A stretch of DNA of 64,000 nucleotides from the NCBI GenBank assembly GCA_007570785.1, contig ML661900.1:6457108-6521107 (forward strand), in the 5' to 3' direction. The notes beneath the pieces were generated by a model, which saw nothing but the letters and a program-made list of their open reading frames with translations, did not search any database and had not been told where the DNA came from. Source of the stretch: Antilocapra americana. Lineage: Eukaryota; Chordata; Mammalia; Artiodactyla; Antilocapridae. Position numbers and translations under genes: made by a program. Shown piece after piece: positions 36,906 through 49,534 of the stretch. How positions within the stretch are numbered: position 1 is the stretch's first letter; each line of letters begins with the position of its first letter.

Positions 36906-37049
36906 AGTAACGACAACAATAAGCTGGCTAGAAGACACAGAGTCTTATCAAAATCCCCTAAAAGTAGGAGTGGATTTGAGCACGCTAAATAGCTTTCCAT
37001 TGGCAAATGCACTTGTTTATCAGTGTTTTAATTTTCATTCCTTTATGGA

Positions 37050-37306
37050 CCACTTTGAGTGACATGATTTGACCCATGCCTGGTCTGATGTGACGTGGAT
37101 TCAAAGCCCCACACATAGCTCTCTCCTTCACACCCCCAGCACAGACTCAGAGTTGGGTAGGGCCCCATTATCTATCTTCTCTGGAGCAGGAAATGTCTTT
37201 AAAAGGATATCACCTTGACAATCAAGTTCAAGGGTAGAATCAAATGATTGCTCTTTAAGCTGGGTAAATATGGCAAGAAACCTAGAATGCACTGTCTTTT
37301 CCTTTT
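37050..37306 (-). repeat. Large perfect inverted repeat, right arm (257 bp)
   Basis: This is the exact reverse complement of 34959-35215, compared by eye across all 257 positions. Identity stops sharply at both ends. The 1834-bp spacer contains unassigned sequence, the young L1 and a Bov-tA. Confidence 0.97.
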
Positions 37307-37699
37307 GGTAGTGCTTCCAGTCTTATAATTTCCCTCTCTAACTCTTTCTCTCCTTTCTTTCCCCAACTCTCCACCCACTGCCACCATCCTGCTCATTGTA
37401 ATGCTTCAAAACAAAACAAAACAAAAATCCTTCTCCTTGGCTGCTTCAGCTGCAGGAGGTGTCATACATTAAACTCACTGTATCTAATTAGACAGTGTAA
37501 ATAGTGTAAATTGTTTCCTTGTTTCAGCTTTGCCAGGAAGAGAATCTGAATACTGTATGGGGAATATTGCTGAGATGCCTGTGTGACTCACAATCAACCT
37601 AAAGTTTCTTCTACTAAGATTTCAGTGACCTCTTTTCCTAGACAGCATGATTTTTTCTTTTTTGGGGAGGGGCTTTGGCTTTGGGAATAGATAAAATAT

Positions 37700-37925
37700 T
37701 TTTATTTATTTATTTTTCCAAACCTTAAACTTTAAATTTTGTATTGGAGTATAGCTGATTGACAGTGTTGTGATAGTTTCAGGTGCACAACAAAACGACC
37801 CAGCTATGTGTATACATGCATCCATTCTCCCAAACTCCCCTCCCATCCAGGCTGCCATATAACATTGAGCAGCGTTCCCTGCACTATGCAATGTCTTTGT
37901 TGGTTATCCGTTTTAAATACAGCAG
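37700..37925 (-). mobile_element. L1 3' UTR fragment
   Basis: Antisense L1 3' end (ggagtatagctgattgacag, then gtttcaggtgcacaacaaaa, then caggctgccatataacattg). Confidence 0.82.
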
Positions 37926-38016
37926 GACAGAGAAAGAGTCCTTTAGGCTGGTCTTTTTTTTTTTTTTGAGAAGAGAAGGTGTGGAAAAGCATTTCAGTAA
38001 CATTTGTCATTCATGT

Positions 38017-38335
38017 ATGCTACGAACTGAATGTTTCATATGTTGAAACCAAGGTAAGGCTTGGGGGACATAGAGTTAGATTAATTCATAGGGATGGAGC
38101 CCTCTTCATGGAATGAATTCCCTTATAAAGAAAGGAAGGAACAGGAGAGCTCACTCTCTGCCAAGTGAGGAAATGGTGAAGAGGCAGCCTGCTACAGAGT
38201 GGGAAGGATCTTCACCAAGAGTCAAGGCTGCCTGGAGCCTTGTTTTTGAACTTTCCAGCCTCCAGAGTTGTGAGGTATAACATTGTTTAAACCACCCAGT
38301 TTTGTTATAGCAGCCCGAGCTAACGGAGACAGTGT
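38017..38335 (+). mobile_element. MaLR (MLT1/MST-like) solo LTR
   Basis: A sense LTR with ggatggagccctcttcatgg, cccttataaagaaaggaa, cagcctccagagttgtgagg and ttatagcagcccgagctaac, typical of MaLR LTR ends. Confidence 0.7.
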
Positions 38336-38547
38336 GTTCATGCAGTAGGTAAACACACGTATGTTATTTACTAACGTGTGCTCTTAGTTATGCAGACATA
38401 ATTGAAATTCAGTCTCAGTCCTCTAGGAGATGGCTGTTTAACAAGGGCAAGCCACATTTATAATTTACAGTGGAATGTGCCTTAGTATCAGGAAAAGCAA
38501 TGGAAGTGTGTAAAAAGAGGTGGTCACTTCAGTTTTGTTGCTGTTGT

Positions 38548-38932
38548 GCAGGCAGTCACTCAGTCGTGTTTGACTCTTTGCGACTTCATGGACTGCAGCA
38601 CACCAGGCTGCCCTGTCCTTCATTATCTCCTGGAGCTTGCTCAGACTCATGTCCACTGAGTCGGTGATGCCATTCAACCATCTCATTCTCTGTTGTCCCC
38701 TTCTCCTTCTATCTTTCCCAGCATCAGGGTCTTTTCCAGTGAGTTGGCTCTTCACATCAGGTGGCCAAAGTACTGGAGTTTCAGCTTCAGCATCAGTCCT
38801 TCCAATGAATATTCAGGACTGATTTCCTTTAGGATTGATTGGTTTGATCTCCTTGCAGTCCAAAGGACCCTCAAGAGTCTTCTCCAACTCCACAGTTCAA
38901 AAGCATCAATTCTTCAGCACTCAGCCTTCTTT
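38548..38932 (-). mobile_element. BovB 3' fragment
   Basis: This is a reverse-complement BovB 3' end from the terminal cactcagtcgtgtttgactc block to the coding region near aattcttcagcactcagcc. It is 5'-truncated. Confidence 0.88.
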
Positions 38933-39084
38933 CTCTATGAATAGTATAAAAAGGCAACTTCACCTTAGCAAAAAAAAACAAGAAAATTGGGGAATTTGGG
39001 GGGAAGCAGAGATATTGAGTGAAACCCTGAAAAACAGACCATATTTGAATGCGGATAGCATTCTGGGCCCAGCATACATTGTGA

Positions 39085-39260
39085 CCAAAGGCCAGGAGGT
39101 GAGAGAAGCAATGGCCTCCTGCAGTAGAATTATGATGGTGCTATCATATGTGAAAGTGAGGAGTGGGTTGCGAAGGTGGTTGGGTTAGGTCACATAGAAT
39201 CTTGCATGCCAGACTGAGGAATTCAGATTTTATTTTGCAGATAATGAGGGTATTCTCAAG
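39085..39260 (+). repeat. Old interspersed repeat, family not assigned
   Basis: The order gtcacatagaatcttgcatg, cagattttattttgcagata, tgagcagaaaagtgacatat is that of a common old mammalian repeat I cannot name with certainty. Confidence 0.35.
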
Positions 39261-39989
39261 ATTTTTGAGCAGAAAAGTGACATATATGAGGGCTTTCAAA
39301 ATGGTAGCCAAAGAACAAGATGTTACCTACTGATGTTTTTTGTTTGGCTCAGATGAGATGGTTCATGCACATATGGTTTCTCTTTGAAAAAGTTGGAGGA
39401 TCTAGTAGGACCCACCTGCTTCCCATATAGGTGAAACTAAGTATAGGCATGCCATTTTAGCATGTACACTCATCACGTTCAGTTAGCCATTGTCCACATC
39501 ACTCCTGACTGCCTTCTACAAACCTATTTCATTCCATTTTGTTCTCTCTTTGGCCTCTGTTGGCCTAAGAATATGTGAGCTCTGACTTAAATGATCAGAT
39601 ATGGTTTCTGAAGATGAATCTGACTATACTCTCAGGCAGATTTGGATAGGAGAGGCTGGGAAATGCTATTGCAATTCCTAATCTCTGGTACAGCTCTGAG
39701 TTCATTTTGGGCTCTGTTCAATTTGTGTGTTTGCCTTTCCCACCTGAGTAAAAAGTAGAACTATTTGAGACTGAATATGAATTACCATATTATGCAAAAC
39801 ATATTGCATATAGGAGATGGTTGATAGATGCTGGCCAGTTAGAGTGGTTCAGGTTCCCATTGGTGAGGGTCAGAGCTAGGTCAGAGACACTGATGGAAAA
39901 ATTCATGCAGGAATGACTGTATATAAGAAGTATGATTGCCAGATTTCCACTAATTGAAGGAATCATAGTCATAAAAATATTAACTCTCC

Positions 39990-40080
39990 TAATGGTTTAA
40001 CAATAAAATTTTATCCCCACACAATCCTATGGGATATGTACTATTATTCCTAGTTTATGACTGAGAAGAGGGAAGGAAAA
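39990..40080 (-). mobile_element. Possible MIR fragment
   Basis: Antisense blocks (acaatcctatgggatatgta, then tagtttatgactgagaagag) resemble the MIR middle region. Confidence 0.4.
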
Positions 40081-40259
40081 TCAAGGAGAGCTGGGTTTTC
40101 AGCCTGAGTAGGATGTTAAGAGAAGGAAAACAGGCTTGTGAGGAGAGAAGATTTCAGATTTGGACCTTTTGAACTATGTGGAAATTTCCAGCAGGCAGTC
40201 AGAAACTCAGTTCTGGAGTTCAGGAGAAAGGTCAAGTCTACAGTAATATTATTGTATAC

Positions 40260-40335
40260 ATGAACAGAAGAACCTAGCAGGCTACAGGCCATCGGGTTGC
40301 AAAGAGTTGGACATGACTGAGCTACTGAGCGAGCG
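40260..40335 (+). mobile_element. Partial Bov-tA-type SINE (3' part)
   Basis: Only the last 75 bp or so of the SINE (gaacctagcaggctacaggc to catgactgagctactgagc) remain, followed by a short AC run at 40336-40352. Confidence 0.75.
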
Positions 40336-40627
40336 TGCAAACACACACACACACAGAAATTAGCTTGTGAATTAAATCAGAAAGGAGAGAGGGGAAGGAC
40401 AGAATTTTTTAGAAAAATATGCCATTGGGGGTGGGAAGAAGGTAAGTTGGAAAGCTCGAAAATGGAAGATTCCAGTGTGACCATTGGTGTGTGAGCACTG
40501 GTCATTGGGTGGGTTGGGATGTCCCTGAGAGAGCAGTCCCAGCAGCGTGATGGGGAAAGAAATCAGACTTGTAAGGCCAAGTGAGCCGAGACCACTCACT
40601 CTTGATGTCTGTTGTGCAGAGGTGGTA

Positions 40628-40843
40628 TGCTCAGTCATTCAGTCATGTCCAACTCTTTGTGACCCCGTGGACTGCAGCCTGCCAGGCTCCTCCGTCCATG
40701 GAATTCTCCAGGCAAGAGTACTGGAGCAGGTTGCCACTTCCTCTTCCAGGGGATCTTTCTGACCCAGGGATCAAATCTGTGTCTCTTGTGTCTACTGCAT
40801 TAACAGGCAGAGTCTTGTCTTTACCACTGTGACACCTGGGAAT
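40628..40843 (-). mobile_element. Bov-tA-type SINE
   Basis: A reverse-complement copy from cattcagtcatgtccaactc to tgtgacacctggg. Confidence 0.88.
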
Positions 40844-41204
40844 TAAGGGATGGCAAGAAGGTGGTATTTTAATGGTAGTGAAGGCAAGAAAACGTTTTCA
40901 ACAAATTTCATAATAAAGGTGGCAAATCTTTGTCCTCTGTGAGAAAGAAAAGAGAAGCAGGAAAGATTAGAGATCTAAGAAATGAGGTTATTATTGATGG
41001 AATAAGAAGGAAGTGGGATGAAGGGCTCCAGAAGCGGGGTCCTCATTAAACACGTGTAGGTGTATTAAGATCAGGAGTGCAGGAGATGCAACAGAACTTA
41101 GATGGGGAGGTGGGGAAAGGGAAATGATTTTTAAACAGGAAAGTCCTGATCTTAGCAAAGTAGGAAATTAGATCAATTGCCAAAAGGCAAGTGTTAGGCA
41201 AAGT

Positions 41205-41390
41205 GTTGGTTTCGAGGTCACGTATGATTCTTTGTGACCCCAAGGAGTGTAGTCCACCAAGCTCCCCTGTAGGCAAGAATATTGGAGTGGGTTCCTATTC
41301 CCTTCTCCAGGGGATCTTCCCGAGCCAGGGATAGAAACTGGGTCTCTCCTGCATTGTGGGCAGATATTTTATTGTCTGGGCCACCAAGGG
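41205..41390 (-). mobile_element. Bov-tA-type SINE
   Basis: A diverged reverse-complement copy (gattctttgtgaccccaagg to gggccaccaaggg). Confidence 0.82.
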
Positions 41391-42564
41391 ATTTGCTGAA
41401 ACAGGCTGGGGGAGAATGGTTACAGGCTGGAATAGATACTGTGCCAAGTTGCATGAGACTCTGAGATGTTATATCAGGCCGGAAAAAGAAACCATGCTGG
41501 TTATTGGAGTAGGTAGAATTCAACATAAATAACTGATAATTAGTTCAAAGTAGTTAACTGCTAAGGGTGCCAAAAGCAGCAGGTGCGGTGTTCACAGAGT
41601 CCAGCTCCAGCATCACAAAGCAGGGCGCAAAAGCATGGATTTGGACCCGAGAGACGATTAACTGACAACTGGCACAGAAGAATGAAAGGGTTGCCAAACA
41701 CAGCAGTTAGTGCTTAGAAAAGTATTATTCCTTCTTTCCTTTCCAGATTCAGAATCCCAGAGAATAGAAAGGACTCTAGTCAAGGAAAATGCATTGCCAT
41801 AGAAGGTGGATGGGAACAGCGGAGCGTCTGACTGTATGAAATATAAAATGGGAATGTACAAAGCAGAGTGCATTTACTTGTTGGTTTTGGGGAATTAAAT
41901 GACCCCCGATGACTGCTTTCTGCCTTCCAGAGTTGGAAAAACTGACCAGGAATTCAGCTATTCTAATGAGTGAGCTAAGACACATCGATCTGCCTGTGGG
42001 TACAGTGTAGGGTGGTCGCAAGAGGCTGGTGGTTGAAGACCCAACAGCATGAGCCTGGGGCTGAGTTGGGGGCAGGTTCAAGTGATTCTAATCTTGATAA
42101 ATGTTGAGAGCTTGCTTTCAAAAATATAGTCTCAGTTTTTACTCCTATTCCATAGTATTTGATTATCAAGTGCCATCAAGTCTCTGATTGCCCCTTTGAA
42201 AAAATTTTGCATTTCTCTAACTATGAGTGAGGCAGACATATTTTCATGTGTCTGGTTATTTGGATTTTTTGCCCTGTGAATTTCTACTGGTCCCACATGG
42301 GAGCTTTAAGTGGAGGGCAGGTTCGTATATGTAATAAGAGTGTCCTAAAAGCCTGGTAAAATCCTAGGTCCCGATGCAACCTGGTGAACTAAATAGGCAC
42401 GGTTCCTGACCTCTCAGGGCTGGGTGTGGGCAAGACAGTAAAGAAAGCAAATGTATAAATACACATCTCCATCAGTTCTCAGAAAGGAGAGAAGAGATGC
42501 TGGGAGAAGGAAAGGCAGGGGATCTCCTTTAGATATGGGATCAGGGAAGTCTTTTGAGGAGACA

Positions 42565-42850
42565 TTTAAAAATTCATTTAATTTTTTGTAACTTTAAGTT
42601 TTTTATTTTGTGTTGGGGTACAGCTGATTAAAAGTGAGGTAGTTTCAGGTGAACAGCGAAGGGACTCAGCCATACATATACATGTGTCCATTCTCCACCC
42701 AACTCCCTGCCTGTCCAGGCTGCCACATAACACTCGGAAGAGTTCCATGCGCTATACAGTAGGTCTTTGTTCATTGTCCATTTTAGATATAGTTGTGTAT
42801 ACATGACCTTCCCAAACGTCCTAACTATCCCTTCCACCTGGCAACCATTC
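42565..42850 (-). mobile_element. L1 3' UTR fragment
   Basis: Antisense L1 3' end related to the copy at 37700 (ggggtacagctgattaaaag, then gtccaggctgccacataaca, then ggcaaccattctaaatctgt). Confidence 0.82.
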
Positions 42851-43805
42851 TAAATCTGTGAATGCCTGACAAGACAGTTAAGTGGAGACTTGATAGATAA
42901 GAAAAGCTGAGCCATGAGGAAATTTGGGAAAAGAAGTGTTCTTGGCATCAGTGATACCATGTGAAGGTTTTCAGTTGCAAAAGAACCTGGCATGATTGGA
43001 GAAGAGAAAGATGGGCAGGCCACTGAACGCACAGTGAGTAATGAGGCCGGATTTAATTCCCTGTCCTGACTGAATTCAGGGGGAGAGACCTCTTAACAGG
43101 TTTAAGCAGACCTGAGCATTATAGTCAAGGCTTGCTTTTTTTAGATAAAAAAACCCCACAGTTGAAAGTTCAGACCAATGTCTGGTGCGGGTATGTTTGT
43201 GGAATTAAGGCTTCTAAGGTTGACATCCGCCCAGGGCCGGCGCTACTGTTGACTTGTCACAGAGACCAGTTTGAATGGCTTCCAAAAGAAGAATCGGTCC
43301 TTTCCCCTAACTTCCCCCTCTCGTCACACCCACTTTGTAAAGTTGGCACTTGGTAGAGTTAACTGCTCTCCCTCCGGTGGCAACGCCAGCCTCCTTGGGC
43401 CTCTCATCCACTCTTATTCTACCTCAGGGAGGCGGAACACCGAACGGGGACCTGCAGGAAGCCCAGGCAGGGTTGGGGGTGTAGACTGTGGTCCTTGTGA
43501 GGTCCTCAAACTCTCTCATCTAACATAGCTGGTGAGGGGCAGGTACATGAGGGCAGCTGTGTGTGTGTGTGTTGAGGGGGTGAGGACTCACCTGTAGTAA
43601 AGAATCTGGTGGAGCCCAAAGAAAAAGAAGCGTGAGTAGGTGGCTTAGACCAACTCAGCATTAAGCCTGGGTGGAGACAGGCCCACGGTTCCAGCCCTTT
43701 ATCTTGCTTTTTCTAAAGGGGAAGTAAGGCCAGTGAGACACCCCCAAGGGGAGTATAGAGGTGATTGTCCCAGTCTCCCTTCGTTGGGATAATAATGCTG
43801 TTTTC

Positions 43806-43866
43806 TAGTGAGTGGAACAGGGACAGGGAAGTCTGGCAGAGTCAGACCCAACTGAACAACAACAGT
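43806..43866 (+). mobile_element. Degenerate BovB 3' terminal scrap
   Basis: Only the last bases of BovB are recognisable (gacagggaagtctggcagag, then gactgaacaac-like) and an internal piece is missing. Confidence 0.5.
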
Positions 43867-44549
43867 GAGTGGAGCTGAAGGGTGCAGTCATCCCTGCGTC
43901 TGAAGGAGCACCCTCCTATTACATCCTTTAATCAGTATCCTGTCTCCCTCGAATAACTGTCATTGTTTTCACACTGACTTGTGAAATCCCAGGACTTGGA
44001 CCGTTTCTGTGGTCCTCTGTGAGTCTCACACTAGGACACCCAGACACAGTAAGGACATGGATGTACCCTAGCTCATCCTTGGCCCTGAACAGAGTGTGTT
44101 TTATTATGTTCATGAGTCTTCCCAGGTGGGTGGAGAGCAGTTTCTATATTGAGAGTTACTACAAAGCTTCTATACATTGGGAGGTACCTGTGGTCCTCGG
44201 GAGGACTGCATCCAGGAGGCTTGACCAGGAGTGCTCTCTTCGAGTCCCTGAAATGCTCTCTGAGTCCTTTCCCTCATGGTTGCCTCTACGCCTGGCTGTC
44301 CCTTTCCCTGAGCAGTTTGGGACCATCTCTCACTCCTGCCTTTGTTTCACTTCCCAGATGGCAAGCAGCCTCCAGCTGTCTGTGGGGAATTTTTTTCCTT
44401 GGGAAGAGAGGGTAGAGGAGGTGATGGCACCATCTAGTACTATAAGGATGGACCTGTAGAAGAAAGAGGGGTGAGATATAAAGGAATCCCTTCAACACTG
44501 GGTGGAACAGTTGAAGATCAAGGTTTGAGTAAGTAACCCAACTTCTTTA

Positions 44550-44730
44550 GCACTTGGCACTTCCCAGTGCTCTTTTGAGGTCCACACATCTCATTTTACT
44601 TATCGAGACTCCGAGGCAGCCAGCAGGTAGGTTATTTTCCTTTGAAACATAAAAAACCAGGCACAGAAAAATTATGTAATTTGCCTATGGACAAAAAGCT
44701 AATGACAAAGCCAGGAAGCTCTCTGTTAGG
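44550..44730 (-). mobile_element. MIR SINE
   Basis: Antisense MIR-like sequence (cacatctcattttacttatc, then ttatgtaatttgcctatgga, then gacaaagccaggaag). Confidence 0.55.
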
Positions 44731-45499
44731 AGAGATTTTAAGAAGAAATATGCATGGCCTGTAATTTGTTTAAAAAATAATGCATAGTGCAATTTTTAGG
44801 AAAGTAAAGTTTGGGATTTGGGATGGGGCAGATCCACTGTTATAACTAGCTTGATCCTTCTTGTCTGGAGAGTCCTTTACAAATGCTGGGTTTGCTTCGA
44901 CATCATAAATAATAGCACCATGACAACAGTGGGGAAATAGTATGCTGACATAGTTTTTCTGGGGCCTTCTTTCCTTCTTTTAGCTGAATGTCGAAAGATA
45001 TTTCCAGAAAAGAAATGCTGTACATATGCAGGCCAATCTTGAACTTCTTTTTAAAGAGTGATATGAATTTCTGCTTAAAGGGCACATCAAGTAATGGCCA
45101 TACCATAAAATCATCCATTTCCTTTCCTGTAGTTGATGGCACAGACACGAAAGCCAATGTCTGTCAGCCCTCTTTCTTGTGAATTTAGTCTTTTTGGAAA
45201 TTTCCTCCAGAAAATGGTCACCCCTGGGTGCCTTTAGGCTAGAGGCCTCTCCTTTATCCCCAGGCTGGGGTACATGAAATGTCAAGGGATCTATGTCCAT
45301 AGATCATCAAAATGACTGAAGATGCACAGAATGTCTGCCCCTCTGCCAACACGGATTTAAGAAAAACACATCCATTCTCTAGCCAGCAGCATGGTCTGAC
45401 AGATGTCACCAGCCCGCAAGGTTTACTGTTTTATTTTGGATCCATCACAGAGACCAGCTTGTAGAACGAGCCGACATACATGGAGCCTTACGTGCCAAG

Positions 45500-45665
45500 C
45501 ACAGAGCTAAAGGCTTTACACTCATTATTTCATTGAATCCTTATGATAACCTGTAGATAGCCACTCCCATTTTAAAGCTAAGAAAACGGACACAAAGAGA
45601 GGCAATAACTGAGGGTCCGCTGGTAAGACTGCAACTCAAAACAGGGCAGGACCACAGCGCAATGC
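45500..45665 (-). mobile_element. MIR SINE
   Basis: Antisense MIR (ttatttcattgaatccttat, then cattttaaagctaagaaaac, then aactcaaaacaggg). Confidence 0.65.
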
Positions 45666-47479
45666 TGCTCCCAGTGCACCCCAAGAGGGCGCCCTGCCCG
45701 CGTCTGCCCCTGTTAAAGGCGAGTTTCATTTTTCCTCCCCTGGGGCGTCGCGGGGAACACAGCTCCTACGTTGGTCTTTCCCACAGTTTCTTTCTGTCCA
45801 AATGCTGAGGCTGTTTCCATACTGGGAAGTCTCAGACCAATGTACATGTGTCCACCAGTATCCGTCACTACCTTCAGGTCTGAAAAAAGCAAAACTCCTT
45901 GAAGGAAGCTGCTGTACCGTGAGTAATCGAAGCACGTTTGATGGTAGGGACCAGGTACTCCTTGCTGGGGCAGTGAAAGAAAGGATTGGTTTAAAGAAAA
46001 ACTAACAGAAAGCTTCAGGTTTCAATTACCTAGGCTGTGGTCTTATAATTAACCAGAATTTGGTGTCCATGATCGGAGCATGTAGTAGAAATTTTCTTCA
46101 GAAACGGAATCATCCAAGCCATGCTTTAGCTCTCAGGGTAAAGCTGAAGACTCATGGGCTCATTTTCCTTCTATGTCATCTGACAGACTAGCGTGGCAAA
46201 GCAGTTGGGGTACAATGTCACAGGACAAAAGATTCTGTTGAGTGTTGACAAGCAACACCCAGGCCTTGCAGGAAGAGCGATGCCTGTCCAGCCTCGGACA
46301 CATCTAGCTATGAATGTGGGATAGCCGCATTGAAACAGGCATCTTTGAGCACTTAAAGAAAAAGAATGTGTTTCATAGGAACGTCTCCACTCGGTCTGAG
46401 AGAATCCACAGCATTTAAAATGCCTGACAGACAACAGGTGAGGGCAGAGACAGTACACCTCGGTGGTCACTTTCGAGTCTCTCGGCTCCATCCTCGCTTC
46501 CTGTGGGAAGTGGCTTTGCCCCACCAGCCTACCTCCGGCAGTGCCCAGTGGGATGGGCCATCGAAACAGCCCCCTGAAGACCTGTGATGACTCATCAGCA
46601 GAAAGAAGAAAAGGTGGCAGAAAACTTCAGGGGTCGGGGTGGGAGGGTGGTGGTTTGGGAAGTGAAGATATGACTCAGGAAATCCTGAGGCTCCAGATGA
46701 GGCTCAAGGGAGAAAACATAATGCGGGTCAAGGCAGAAGGTTACACGGTGGCAGTAATCGAGCTTAAATGCACGTTATGTTTAATTTCCTTGACAGCTTT
46801 AATTTGCTGGTTTAAATCTAGCAAGTGTCTCGGGAAGCAAGGCACTCCACTTTCCCAGCCTGCTGGAGCCATTTTATTGTCTTTGCAAAAGACGAGATGC
46901 CTCGGAGCACCAAGAAGGCAAATTTGGGAATAAAATATGTATACATTTTTCAAAATCTCCCCAGGTAACTGTGATATGAAGCCTGGAGGGAGGAACTCCC
47001 CTACACTCCTGTCAACCAGCGCTGTAGTACAGGCCGCACCTTAGGACGGGTTAGCTTAAAGCAGAATTTGAGAAGGTTTGGTAAGCAAGATGAAGGGCCT
47101 GGAATGGTGAGAGGGGGTGATGTCTAAGCAGAGATCAGTTTTGCATGAGACTGGCTCTGGCTGTACAAAGTTATTTTATGTGTACATATACTTTCTGGAT
47201 TTTCACAAAGCTAACCAAAAGGAAATCCATCTTCTATATGCTCTTATTAAAAGACAGCTGTTTGCATACTTATGTTTAGAGAAATACTTACCTTGTGGGT
47301 GGGATGTGTTCGTTTTTGACGTCTGTCTTTGTAGCTCTCATGCTCTGATCATGGCCCACCTGAGGTACTTTCAAATTTCACTGACCCCTGGAAATACTGA
47401 CTCCTGCCAGTCTATGTCCAGATGGGCAAGAAGGGCTCACTAAGGGGCTTCAGGGGACTGCAGCAGGGCAGCTCAGCTC

Positions 47480-48050
47480 TTCTTAAAATTTCTGTTGGAG
47501 TATTGCTGATTCATAATGTCTTCATTTTAGGTGTATACAAAGTGATTTAGTCATACACATGTTCATTCTTTCTCAGATTCTTTTCTCATATAGATTATCA
47601 TAGAATATTGAGTTGAGTTCCCTGTGCAATACATTAGGTCCTTGTTGGTTATCTACCATATATATTGATAGTAGTATGTTAATCCAAACCTCTGGATTTA
47701 TCCCTCCCCTCTCCCACGTTTCCCCTTTGGTAACCATAAATTTGTTTTTGATATCTGTAAGTCTGTTTCAGTTTTGCAGATAAGCTCATTTGTATCATCT
47801 TTAAAGATTAGATTCCAAATATGAATGATATCATATTTGTCTTTCTCTGTCAGATTTACTTCACTTAATATGATAATCTCTAGGTCCATCCATGTTTCTG
47901 CAAATGGCCTTCCTTTGTTCTCTTTTATGGCTGTGTGTATATGAACCGGGTCTTCTTTATCCGCTCCTCCGGTAATGGACATCTAGGCTGGTACCATGTC
48001 TTGGCTATTGTGAATAATGCTACAGTGAAAACTGGGCTGCGTGATCACTT
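47480..48050 (-). mobile_element. L1 3' end with ORF2 tail
   Basis: Antisense L1 3' UTR (gttggagtattgctgattca, then ccctttggtaaccataaatt). The ORF2 tail is readable on the minus strand at about 47900 (TWMDLEIIILSEV). It is 5'-truncated near 48050. Confidence 0.85.
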
Positions 48051-48412
48051 CCAGTGCCAGTTGTGTGCATACATATGTGGATGTGCATACTTACGTTCCG
48101 TTACCACCTAGGTTTGCCCACTCCAGGGGAAGAGGCACACAGAATGAATGCCAGCAGGAAATCACAGGGGAATACTTGCATTTGTTAGACATTTGTTTCT
48201 GGGATGTTTCTCCTCCCTCTTCTCTCTACCTCACCCTGCCCTCAATCTGCTTTCTTAGGCAGATGATGATGGATATCAACACAGTTGAACAACGCAAGGT
48301 CAGAGCCACTTCCCAAATAACCAAAAATCTGCCTGTGACTTTACATGTGCCCATCACTTGACACATATGTGGTTGGTTAAGTCTGGATTCAGTCAGTTGT
48401 GGATCCTGTAGT

Positions 48413-48626
48413 ACTGTTGTTGTTTAGTTGCTAAGTAGTGTCTATTAGTAGTTGCTATCACAAGCCCATAGCCCACCAGGCTCCTCTGTCCATGGGATTT
48501 CCCAGGCAAGAATACTGGAGTCTGTTGCCATTTCCTTCTCCAGGGGATCTTCCTGCCCCAGGGATCGAACCTGCATCTCCTGCATTGGCAGGTGGAGTCT
48601 TTACCACTGAGCCACTTGGGAAGCCC
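48413..48626 (-). mobile_element. Bov-tA-type SINE
   Basis: A reverse-complement copy, well preserved from the catgggatttcccaggcaag block to gagccacttgggaagccc. Confidence 0.9.
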
Positions 48627-48629
48627 CTC

Positions 48630-49534
48630 GTATACTGTACTTTGCAACTATAAAAAAAAAAAAAATCCACATATATGTGAACCTGGGTAACTCAAACCCA
48701 AAGGAACAACTGTAATTTTTCCTAAGCGTGTTCTCATTGACAGCAAGGAGGAAAGGTATTATTGATTTTAAAAAGATACTTGTATTAATTCTCCCATAAA
48801 ATTTGAGTCGGTTGCGGTACAATTGCTAACAAAAATTTTGTTAAGAGTAAAGATCATCTTTGCAAGTAAATGGGTTTATAATTAGTTCACAAGAACAGTG
48901 CCTTTAAATACCTAATTATAATAACTTACAGCCAGGTCATCGTCTAGCCAAACCATCTCTCTATCCCTTTTTTCTCTTGAGAGCGGAGGTGGTAGCCTTT
49001 CTCTTCCACCCGTGGTTCTCCTAGGAAATATTTCAGTCCGCCTGCTGCCCTAAGTGTCTGTGCCAAACCAGCCGCCACCAAAGTCACATCCCTTGAAAAC
49101 AAATGGGGCAATGTCGTAAGCTGCATTTGCTTTTGCATAAAAATAAACTGACATAATTTGATCAGGTCTTCTTTCCAATTTAAAAGGACATGAAAATAGT
49201 CTGCTGAAGGAGGCCACATGGGGTAATATGGTCTTGGGCACATCACTAATATCAGCAGAAAGCAGTTAATCTACTTAACTGCTTGCCCATGAGAAGAAAT
49301 AAAAGATCTTAACTCTTATTGTCTAAATTAAGGCTAGTTAGCTCTTTAGTCTATTTTTGCATTTCAAGTTCTCCCATTGGAATGTCCAGAGGAAATGTTA
49401 TCTGCAGGCTAATCCCAGTTCTTGGTCTCCTGGGGGCACACAAGAGCTTCCCATAAGCATCAAAAAAATGCGATGATGCCTATCTATCTGGTAGTGTTTT
49501 AGAGATTTCCCCCAAAACTGAGAAAAACGAACTT
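48630..49534. other. Sequence downstream of the STXBP6 3' UTR
   Basis: Free of recognisable repeats apart from an A run at 48650-48664. It may include further 3' UTR if a more distal poly(A) site is used. Overlapping minus-strand ORFs at 48944-49246 have no recognisable domain. Confidence 0.4.

Larger units (their letters stand above)
42860..47479. other. Mostly unassigned intergenic sequence
   Basis: Apart from a BovB scrap and two MIRs, this 4.6-kb stretch lacks recent transposons. Several ORFs of 100-156 codons occur (44019-44459 and 46463-46933 on the plus strand, for example). None shows a domain, splice context or conserved-looking start, and I treat them as chance. Confidence 0.45.

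Noticed and set aside
44019..44459. 146-codon plus-strand ORF
   Set aside because: No motif, no neighbouring exon signals, and overlapping ORFs in another frame and on the other strand.
46463..46933. 156-codon plus-strand ORF
   Set aside because: Composition and lack of domain or splice context suggest chance. Part of it lies in a candidate conserved noncoding block read in other frames.
49050..49241. Minus-strand ORF ending KGCDFGGGWFGTDT that looked protein-like
   Set aside because: It lies just downstream of the STXBP6 3' UTR, has a competing overlapping frame of 100 codons, and shows no splice sites or known domain.
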